Assembly: GCF_023062595.1 (NCBI RefSeq)
Contig: NZ_JALLAN010000001.1
Span: 458,663 to 522,662 of the forward strand
DNA from: Arthrobacter rhizosphaerae
GTDB taxonomy: Bacteria > Actinomycetota > Actinomycetes > Actinomycetales > Micrococcaceae
Length of the DNA: 64,000 nt
Direction of reading: 5' to 3'
Below, piece by piece: positions 44,259-51,247 of the stretch. The notes under the pieces were generated by a model, which saw only the letters and a list, made by a program, of their open reading frames with translations, was not told the origin of the DNA and ran no database searches. The translations under genes were made by a program, and so were the position numbers. The number at the start of each line of letters is the position of its first letter. The stretch's first letter is position 1.

Positions 44259-45968
44259 TCAGTGCCGGGGCTGGATGGGCACTGACCACTCCAGCCTGGT
44301 GCCTGTCCCCTCACCGCTTGAAATCGTGCAGGTGCCGCCCATTAGTTGCGCCCGGTCCTCCATGTTCGTGATGCCGTTCCTTCGCTTGAGTTCACCGAAA
44401 CCGTTGCCATCGTCAGCAATCGCAACCAGTGCCACTCCGTCTCCCACGGTCACGGAGACCTCGATGGACCCCGCACCGGAGTGCCGGATGGCATTGCTCA
44501 GTCCCTCGGATACCACCGCCACAATGTTGTCTGCAATCTCCCCCGCCAGAGAATCCACCGGACCCCGAATGGTCAGGCCGGGAGAGAACGGCAATGATTT
44601 TGCGGCGCTCACGGCGAGTTGGCGGATTCTGCTGCTGAGGGGTTCCAATTCCCCTCCGCTTGTCCTGAGGAAGTAAATGGTGTCGCGGAGGCTTCTGATG
44701 ACCTCGTCCAGCTCTCCGGTGATGGCGCGGATTCGTTCCAGCGCCCGCGCATCTCCCGTAAAGCGGTTTAGGCTCTGGACACTGAGGCCTGCCGCAAAAA
44801 GCCGCTGAATGACGAGATCGTGCAGGTCCCGGGCGATCCTGTCCCGGTCAGTGAATACAATCAGCTGCTCCCGGAGCCTGTGTACACGCGCCAACTCGAG
44901 GGCCAGCGCAACGTGCGATCCAAACACGGCCCCCATCTCCACATCCGTGCGGGAATAGGGCCCCTGGCCGCCGTCGCGCATCAGCAACAGCAGCCCATGA
45001 TGGGCGCCCTGGGTGCTGAGGGCCACCGCCAGGAGCGGACCTTTCGCTGTCAGGCTAACAGGGCCAAGCACTTCCGCCGTCCTCTCGAAGATAACAGGAT
45101 CCCCGCCGTGCAGCACCCCCTCCAGCTTCTTTACATCGAGTTCGAGCCGCTTGCCCTGGTACTGGGCGGAGTGCTTACCGGCGGCGCCGGCCACAACGTA
45201 TTCGGAACCGTCCTCCGAGGGCGCCGCGATAAGCGCCAGTACTGACCCCGATTCATGGAGGGCACGGTCGGCAATAGGATCCAGCCCTCCAGCGGAGTAG
45301 TAGTGGTCGCTGCCCAGCATCAGACCCGAGACCTCCATACACGCCTCCAGCCACAGGGCCCGACGCCGGGCGTCGTCGTAGAGCCTGGCGTTCTCTATCG
45401 CCACGCCTGCCGCTGCAGCCAAGGCCACGGCAAGTTCCTCGTCCTCGACCGTGAAATCACCGCCGCCATGCTTCTCAGTCAGGTACAGGTTGCCAAAAAC
45501 GACACCACGGACCCGTACGGGAACACCAAGAAAAGTCCTCATTGACGGGTGGTGTTCGGGGAACCCGTAGGACTCCGGATGCTGTCGGAGATCATGGAGC
45601 CGAAGCGGGCGCGGGTCCCGGATCAGGAGGCCCAAAACGCCGTGTCCTGTGGGAAGTGGGCCGATCCGGTGCTCCAGTTCGCCGTCGATCCCCACACTGA
45701 CAAAGGTGCTGAGGGCCTGATTTTCGCCAATGACGCCGAGGGCGCCGTAACGTGCATGGAGAAGGCGACAAGCGGATTGGACCACCCGCTCAAGCACGGC
45801 ATCAAGGCTGAGGTCTTCGGCAACTGCGACGACTGCCTCGAGGAGCCCTGCCATTCGTTCCTGCGATTGGAGAAGCTCGCCCGCCCGGGAGACAAAATCC
45901 TTCAGGAGGTCTTCGATCCGAAGGCTGCCTGAAATATATGGCTGGGCGGCGTCATCGTCTGAATGCAT
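44259..45968 (-). CDS. DevS/DosS-like GAF-GAF sensor histidine kinase, probable heme sensor
   Basis: This 569-residue kinase has two GAF domains (about 40-200 and 210-365), a dimerisation and phosphotransfer helix with RDLHDLVIQRLF (His383), and an HATPase domain ending GTGTRLEWSVPI. In GAF-A, GFPEHHPSMRTFLGVPV aligns with M. tuberculosis DosS, whose proximal heme ligand is His149; here the equivalent is His140. It therefore should bind heme and sense O2, NO, CO or redox state. I chose the ATG at 45968; a TTG at 45980 would add four residues (His144 and His387 in that numbering). It converges on the DevR-like gene. Confidence 0.9.
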   Translation of the reverse strand: MHSDDDAAQPYISGSLRIEDLLKDFVSRAGELLQSQERMAGLLEAVVAVAEDLSLDAVLERVVQSACRLLHARYGALGVIGENQALSTFVSVGIDGELEHRIGPLPTGHGVLGLLIRDPRPLRLHDLRQHPESYGFPEHHPSMRTFLGVPVRVRGVVFGNLYLTEKHGGGDFTVEDEELAVALAAAAGVAIENARLYDDARRRALWLEACMEVSGLMLGSDHYYSAGGLDPIADRALHESGSVLALIAAPSEDGSEYVVAGAAGKHSAQYQGKRLELDVKKLEGVLHGGDPVIFERTAEVLGPVSLTAKGPLLAVALSTQGAHHGLLLLMRDGGQGPYSRTDVEMGAVFGSHVALALELARVHRLREQLIVFTDRDRIARDLHDLVIQRLFAAGLSVQSLNRFTGDARALERIRAITGELDEVIRSLRDTIYFLRTSGGELEPLSSRIRQLAVSAAKSLPFSPGLTIRGPVDSLAGEIADNIVAVVSEGLSNAIRHSGAGSIEVSVTVGDGVALVAIADDGNGFGELKRRNGITNMEDRAQLMGGTCTISSGEGTGTRLEWSVPIQPRH

Positions 45969-46126
45969 CTCCAACCCCAATTCTTTGCCGCGGAACTGTG
46001 CCCCGCCTCTCTCGCCAGAATACTCCGTACGGGGTGGTCTCCTGCAGGCCTCCTGGGACGGGTATCAGTTCGCTGGCCGGGATGCGCCTCTGGAAGTGGC
46101 TTGTGGCCGGGCGTAGGCTCGGCGTC

Positions 46127-46597
46127 ATGAGTACCAATGAACAGGACGACAGGGTCGAAGAACTCAGCAGCAGCGATTGCTGGCAGCTTCTGCGCAGTGT
46201 TTCCGTGGGGCGGCTGGCAGTTTGGGTCGAGGACCACCCGGACATCTTTCCGATTAACTACAAAGTGGACCGGGGCACGCTGGTTTTCCGGACCGGAGAT
46301 GGCACCAAGCTCCGGGCGGCCGTGGGGGAAACGCCGGTGGCCATCGAAGCGGACGGTGTTGATCCGCAAACCGGAATCGCCTGGAGCATTGTCATCAAGG
46401 GAAAGGCCGCTCCGGTGAGGGACACAGATGAGGTCCTTGATACCGTTGGCCTGTTCCTGTTTCCCTGGGAGGGCGGCAAAAAGGAACACTTCGTCCGAAT
46501 CACACCCGACGTCGTCACGGGCCGTCGTTTCAAGGTGACCCCTCCACTGACGTGGTGGACCCCACTGGATCAGGCAACACGGACCGGTCACGAATAG
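46127..46597 (+). CDS. Pyridoxamine-5'-phosphate-oxidase-like flavin split-barrel protein (copy 2)
   Basis: This 156-residue paralogue of the protein at 42870-43334 contains SSSDCWQLLRSVSVGRLAVW, DHPDIFPINYKVDRGTLVFR and GRRFKVTPPL. It probably binds FMN or a similar cofactor in a split barrel; the substrate is unknown. It diverges from the DevS-like kinase across ~160 bases. The frame is open to 45938, but the ATG at 46127 gives the same N-terminal register as copy 1. It converges on the transglutaminase gene. The two copies flank the sensor pair, so they may be members of its regulon. Confidence 0.82.
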   Translation: MSTNEQDDRVEELSSSDCWQLLRSVSVGRLAVWVEDHPDIFPINYKVDRGTLVFRTGDGTKLRAAVGETPVAIEADGVDPQTGIAWSIVIKGKAAPVRDTDEVLDTVGLFLFPWEGGKKEHFVRITPDVVTGRRFKVTPPLTWWTPLDQATRTGHE

Positions 46598-46622
46598 GGT
46601 TCGATTCGGTGCGGTGAGGGGG

Positions 46623-47474
46623 TCAGGCGAACCGGGTGATCTCCACGCTCACATTGAGCGCGGATCCGCCGCCGCCTGAGAGGATCCCCTTCAGAGGCGG
46701 AACGTCACGGTAGTCCCGGCCCCTCGCCACAGTGACGTGGAAGTCCCCGGCGGGCTTATGGTTCGTCGGGTCCCAACTGCGCCATTCTCCGTCCCACCAC
46801 TCAAGCCACGCGTGGGACTGGCCGGCCACCGCCTCGCCGATCTCCGCCGTCGAACGCGGGTGCAGATAACCGGAGACGTACCGGGCGGGGATACCGCAAC
46901 TGCGAAGTGCACCAATGGCGAGGTGGGCCAGGTCCTGGCAGACACCCTGGCGCTGGTTCCAGGCTTCCTCGGCATTTGTGGTCACACCCGTGGTGCCCTT
47001 CATGTACGTCATCTCGCCGCGCATCCATTCAAAGATGGCCAGGGCTGCCTCGTGCGGAGTGAGGCCGGCAACGACGCCGGGGATGATGCCCAACACTTCG
47101 GTTCCCGGCCCGGTGAGCTGGGACTGCGGGATCCAGTCACTGAACCTGTTCAGCGTTTCGGGCAGGGACAGCACTTCCCAGCCAACAAGGTCAGCCTCGG
47201 ACGGAATCCGCTCCACCCGGTGGATTTCCACCGTGGTGGTGGACACGACCTCCAGATGCTCGTGCGGCATCTGCATATCGAACGCAGTGACCCGGGTACC
47301 CCAGTAGTCGCGATAGCTGCTGACGGCCGCCTGGCTTGGTGATACCTTCATGGACGATTCCAGCACCACCTGCTGCGGATCAGTCAGCGGGGTCATCCGG
47401 GCCTCGTTGTAGGACAGGGTAACCCGCTTGTTGTATTTGTAGCCGGTCTTGTGGACGATCGTGAGACGGGTCAT
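46623..47474 (-). CDS. Transglutaminase-like cysteine peptidase domain protein
   Basis: This 283-residue protein has an N-terminal beta domain (VTLSYNEARMTPL, the 'transglut_N' type) and a transglutaminase-like core with the catalytic triad Cys (RQGVCQDLAHL, near 180), His (SHAWLEWW) and Asp (WDPTN). It has no signal peptide. It is encoded after the alpha-E and ATP-grasp genes, overlapping the alpha-E stop by the shared ATGA, so the three genes form one operon. Comparative work links this combination to peptide ligation or modification, with the transglutaminase-like protein as a possible peptidase. No substrate is known. Confidence 0.9.
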   Translation of the reverse strand: MTRLTIVHKTGYKYNKRVTLSYNEARMTPLTDPQQVVLESSMKVSPSQAAVSSYRDYWGTRVTAFDMQMPHEHLEVVSTTTVEIHRVERIPSEADLVGWEVLSLPETLNRFSDWIPQSQLTGPGTEVLGIIPGVVAGLTPHEAALAIFEWMRGEMTYMKGTTGVTTNAEEAWNQRQGVCQDLAHLAIGALRSCGIPARYVSGYLHPRSTAEIGEAVAGQSHAWLEWWDGEWRSWDPTNHKPAGDFHVTVARGRDYRDVPPLKGILSGGGGSALNVSVEITRFA

Positions 47475-48397
47475 GAAACTTCTCCCACCCAGGCAAGTTC
47501 GTCCGCCTGATTGAAATACTTACGGGAAATGGCATCCGATGCTTGGGAAACGGCCTTCTGGACGCGCTCCATGTGCTCCGGAAGCTCGGACATCAGGTCA
47601 TCAGTGCGGTGGAATTCCAGGAACGTGCGCGCCTGGCCAACGATCCGGCGGGCATCGTTAATGAACCCCACACGTTGGGCTGACGGGTCCAGCTTTGCGA
47701 GGCATTCATCGGCGTCACGGAGTGCGTACACGATGGACCGCGGGAACAGCCTGTCCAGCAGCAGGAATTCGGCCGCGTGCTGGTCGCCGAAGGCCGCCCG
47801 CCGGGTGCGGAGGAAGGATTCATAGGCACCGGCGCAGCGGAGCATGTTGACCCAGGACATTCCGGCCGAGAGGACATCCCGGGTGGAAAGCATACGGGCC
47901 GTCATGTCGGCGCGTTCCAGGGACCTTCCCAGGACGAGGAACAGCCAGCTTTCGTCGTGGCTCACGGTGGTGTCAGCGAGCCCGCTTACCATGGCGGTAC
48001 GCTCCAGCACCCAGTTGCAGAAACGGTACGTCCCCACGACGTCTTTACGGTGCTGGTTCAGCCCGTAGTACGTGGTGTTGAGGCTCTCCCAGAGTCCTGA
48101 GGAGACAGTCTCCCGCGCACGCCGGGCGTTCTCGCGGGCAGCCCCGAGGGAGCCGGCGATGGAGGTGGCGCTGTGCTTGTCGTAGGCCAGGGCGTGCAGG
48201 AGTTCGTTGAGGCCGAACTCTTCGCTCTGCGGCCGGGCACCCATGACAGCCAACAACGCTTGGGCGACGCTTCGCTGCTCCTCCATGGGCAGGTGGTTGA
48301 GCCGTTCAAGGTGGACGTCGAGGATGCGGGCTGTACCGTCTGCCCGTTCGACGTAGCGCCCGATCCAGAAAAGGGACTCGGCAATTCGGCTAAGCAT
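47471..48397 (-). CDS. Alpha-E domain-containing protein
   Basis: This 308-residue, mainly helical protein is recognised by MLSRIAESLFWIGRYVERAD at the N-terminus and repeated ERADMTARML-like segments (LGRSLERADMTARML near residue 155). The alpha-E domain has unknown function and nearly always appears beside a circularly permuted ATP-grasp protein. It starts 66 bases downstream of the ATP-grasp gene and overlaps the transglutaminase gene by four bases. It may be a scaffold or partner of the ligase; that is inference. Confidence 0.92.
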   Translation of the reverse strand: MLSRIAESLFWIGRYVERADGTARILDVHLERLNHLPMEEQRSVAQALLAVMGARPQSEEFGLNELLHALAYDKHSATSIAGSLGAARENARRARETVSSGLWESLNTTYYGLNQHRKDVVGTYRFCNWVLERTAMVSGLADTTVSHDESWLFLVLGRSLERADMTARMLSTRDVLSAGMSWVNMLRCAGAYESFLRTRRAAFGDQHAAEFLLLDRLFPRSIVYALRDADECLAKLDPSAQRVGFINDARRIVGQARTFLEFHRTDDLMSELPEHMERVQKAVSQASDAISRKYFNQADELAWVGEVS

Positions 48398-48463
48398 TCG
48401 CGGTTACCTCCTGCGGGTCCGAAATCTGTGTTGGGGGAAGTGCGTGCATGTCGTTGGTCCGGC

Positions 48464-50026
48464 TCATTGCTGCTGCTGTTGCTCGCTCTGGCGATCGCGC
48501 CAGTTGCTTTCCACGGGCCAGACCGACACGCGTTCGCGAACGGTAATGGTGGGACGCGGCAGGGTTTCCACCGGGACCTGCGGCGAGTCCGCGAGCACCC
48601 AGGTGTCCTTGGAGCCGCCGCCCTGGCTGGAGTTGACGATCAGCGATCCTTCCTTGAGCGCCACCCGGGTGAGTCCGCCGGGGAGCACCCAGACGTCGTC
48701 GCCGTCGTTGACCGCAAAGGGACGCAGGTCAACGTGCCGGGGACCAAACTTATCACCGCTCAGCGTTGGAACTGTGGACAGCTGAAGCACGGGCTGGGCA
48801 ATCCAGCCGCGGGGGTCAGCGATGACACGTTTACGCAGTGCTTCAAGCTCGTCTTTGGAGGCGTCCGGACCGATGACCAGGCCCTTTCCTCCCGAACCGT
48901 CTACGGGTTTGACCACCAGTTCGTGGAGCCGGTCCAGGACGTGTTCCCTGGCTTCCTTCTCCTCGAGCCTGAAGGTATCCACATTGGCAATAACCGGTTC
49001 TTCGTTGAGGTAGTACCGGATGAGGTCCGGAACATAGCTGTAGACGAGCTTGTCGTCGGCCACCCCATTACCCACCGCGTTGGCGATGGTCACCCCTCCT
49101 GCCCTCGCCGCGTTCACCAGGCCCGGGCAACCGAGCATCGAATCTGAGCGGAACTGCAAAGGGTCCAGGAATTCGTCGTCGATACGCTTATAGATCACGT
49201 CCACGCGCTGTTCGCCGGCAGTGGTGCGCATATAGACGCGGTTACCGCGGCAGATCAGGTCGCGGCCCTCGACGAGCTCCACTCCCATCAAGCCCGCCAG
49301 CAGAGTGTGCTCAAAGTAGGCGCTGTTGAAAACACCGGGTGTGAGGACCACAACCGTGGGATCGTCGACGCCGGAGGGTGCGGTCTTGCGCAGAGCGGAC
49401 AGGAGACGGCGGGGGTACTCCTCCACCGGCCGGATGAGCTGCTGGCCAAAGGCTTCGGGGAGCCCCTTCGCCATCGCCCGGCGGTTTTCCAGGACATAAC
49501 TGACGCCGGACGGGACACGCACGTTGTCCTCCAGCACCCTGAACGTTCCCGCTGCGTCGCGGACCACGTCGATGCCGGAAATGTGGACGCGTACACCACC
49601 GGCGGGCTCGAAGCCCTGCACCTGACGGTGGAAGTGTGCGCTTGTGGTGATCAGCTGCCGGGGAATGACGCCATCGGCAACGACGGTCATTTTGTCGTAG
49701 ACGTCGTTGAGGAAAGCTTCCAGGGCGCGGACCCGCTGGGCTACTCCCCTTTCCAAAACGCTCCACTCCTCTGCCGGAATCACACGCGGGACGATGTCCA
49801 GGGGGAACGGCCGCTCCTCCCCCGCGTAGTCGAATGTCACGCCGCGGTCCAGGAAGGTCCGCGCCATGGAATCGGCGCGGGCGCTCACATCGGCGAGGGA
49901 CAGTTCGCTCAGCGCGTCGGCCACCTGGCCGTACGAGTCGCGTGTCATCTGGCCGGGCGCAAACATCTCGTCGTAGGCGCCGCTGCGTCCTGCGGCCACG
50001 GAGTAATCCTGGAATAGGTCAGACAT
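48464..50026 (-). CDS. Circularly permuted ATP-grasp protein (type 2)
   Basis: This 520-residue protein belongs to the circularly permuted ATP-grasp family (COG2308). Such enzymes activate a carboxylate with ATP to form an amide or peptide bond, but this family's substrate is undetermined. Visible features are MSDLFQDYSVAAGRSGAYDEMF at the start, RVHISGIDVVRDAAGTFRVLEDN, and the ATP-grasp lid and metal region LVVKPVDGSGGKGLVIGPDA near residue 380. It ends in a Gln-rich tail (QQQQQ). The frame is open to 50188; the ATG at 50026 matches family N-termini. It is the first gene of the cassette. Confidence 0.92.
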   Translation of the reverse strand: MSDLFQDYSVAAGRSGAYDEMFAPGQMTRDSYGQVADALSELSLADVSARADSMARTFLDRGVTFDYAGEERPFPLDIVPRVIPAEEWSVLERGVAQRVRALEAFLNDVYDKMTVVADGVIPRQLITTSAHFHRQVQGFEPAGGVRVHISGIDVVRDAAGTFRVLEDNVRVPSGVSYVLENRRAMAKGLPEAFGQQLIRPVEEYPRRLLSALRKTAPSGVDDPTVVVLTPGVFNSAYFEHTLLAGLMGVELVEGRDLICRGNRVYMRTTAGEQRVDVIYKRIDDEFLDPLQFRSDSMLGCPGLVNAARAGGVTIANAVGNGVADDKLVYSYVPDLIRYYLNEEPVIANVDTFRLEEKEAREHVLDRLHELVVKPVDGSGGKGLVIGPDASKDELEALRKRVIADPRGWIAQPVLQLSTVPTLSGDKFGPRHVDLRPFAVNDGDDVWVLPGGLTRVALKEGSLIVNSSQGGGSKDTWVLADSPQVPVETLPRPTITVRERVSVWPVESNWRDRQSEQQQQQ

Positions 50027-50149
50027 GTCCAATAGCCAACCATCTTTTTGTTGCGAAATCATTACCGCGTCCCATTGTGGCGTGTTGAGGCGTCTTGATG
50101 TCACTGCGCCGGTTCGTGTTTTACTGCACCCTTCCGGCATGGTAGGTGA

Positions 50150-51235
50150 GTGCCACCGCCCAGTTTCCCCGTCGTTCCTGCCGGTCATAGGAGATGGCAG
50201 CTCGCGAGGCTGCTGCCAGGACTGTTAACCGGCGTGCCCGCGGTGGCCACCGCCTTCGCCCTGCATGCTGTTATCCCAGCTCTCCCTGCCATGACCCTCG
50301 CTGTGGTGCTGGGACTTCTCGCCGCGAACCTCCCGGGGTCGGGAACGTGGGTGGCTGGCCGTGCGCGGCCCGGGCTGGACTTCTCCGGCAAGCACCTTAT
50401 GCGGGCAGGGATCGTGGTCCTCGGCCTCAAAGTGAGTGTGCCTGATGTGCTGGGCCTGGGTTGGATGGCGTTGCTGCTCATTGCCGGGGTGGTACTGGCA
50501 AGCTTCGCCGGTACGTACGGCATTTCACGGCTGTTCAGGCTTCCGCGGGAGGCGTCCCTTTTGATTGCCACCGGGTTCTCCATCTGCGGCGCCTCGGCCA
50601 TTGGGGCCATGGCTGCGGTCCGGCGTATCCGCCACGTAGACACCGTCCTGCCCGTGGCGCTCGTGACCCTGTGCGGCACGCTGGCCATCGGAGTGCTCCC
50701 GCTGCTGACCCATCCGTTGCAGCTCTCCCCGGAGGTTTTCGGGGCGTGGACGGGTGCATCAGTCCACGACGTAGGCCAGGTGGTGGCGACAGCACAGACA
50801 GCGGGGACCTCCGCCCTGGCAATCGCCGTCGTCGTCAAACTGACACGGGTCATCCTGCTGGCCCCAATGGTTGCCGCCGCCGGACTCCAGCAGCGGTTTA
50901 CCGCCAGGAGGGCCTCCAGAAGGACGCCAGATGAGACCGCTGGTGGTTTCGTATCCAGCGACAGCGCGTTCCCTCCCCTGGTACCCCTCTTTGTGCTCGG
51001 GTTCCTGGCCATGGTGGTCCTGCGATCCACGGGATGGCTCTCACCCGGATGGCTGGATGCGGGCAATGCGCTGCAGGAACTCCTGCTTGGTATGGCCCTT
51101 TTCGGTCTCGGTTCGGCCGTGCGGATCCGGACACTTCTCCACACCGGCTCCCGGGCGCTCCTGGCGGCCCTTGCCTCGTGGTTCCTCATTGCTGTGCTGG
51201 GGCTCACTGCGGCCTTGCTCATGATTCCGTCGTGA
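50150..51235 (+). CDS. YeiH-family putative sulfate exporter (UPF0324)
   Basis: This 361-residue membrane protein has about ten hydrophobic segments. The family signature TGFSICGASAIGAMAAV is at residues ~143-160, and HAVIPALPAMTLAVVLGLL lies near the start. The E. coli family member is called YeiH, a putative inner-membrane transporter; its substrate is unproven and sulfate export is a name rather than a demonstrated activity. The start is a GTG (50150) after a purine-rich stretch (GGTAGGTGA). It diverges from the ATP-grasp gene and precedes pepN by 12 bases. Confidence 0.88.
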   Translation: MPPPSFPVVPAGHRRWQLARLLPGLLTGVPAVATAFALHAVIPALPAMTLAVVLGLLAANLPGSGTWVAGRARPGLDFSGKHLMRAGIVVLGLKVSVPDVLGLGWMALLLIAGVVLASFAGTYGISRLFRLPREASLLIATGFSICGASAIGAMAAVRRIRHVDTVLPVALVTLCGTLAIGVLPLLTHPLQLSPEVFGAWTGASVHDVGQVVATAQTAGTSALAIAVVVKLTRVILLAPMVAAAGLQQRFTARRASRRTPDETAGGFVSSDSAFPPLVPLFVLGFLAMVVLRSTGWLSPGWLDAGNALQELLLGMALFGLGSAVRIRTLLHTGSRALLAALASWFLIAVLGLTAALLMIPS

Positions 51236-51247
51236 TTCAATAGCTGA

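Noticed and set aside
48173..49147. 324-residue open frame antisense to the alpha-E and ATP-grasp genes
   Set aside because: It spans two real genes and has no domain signature.
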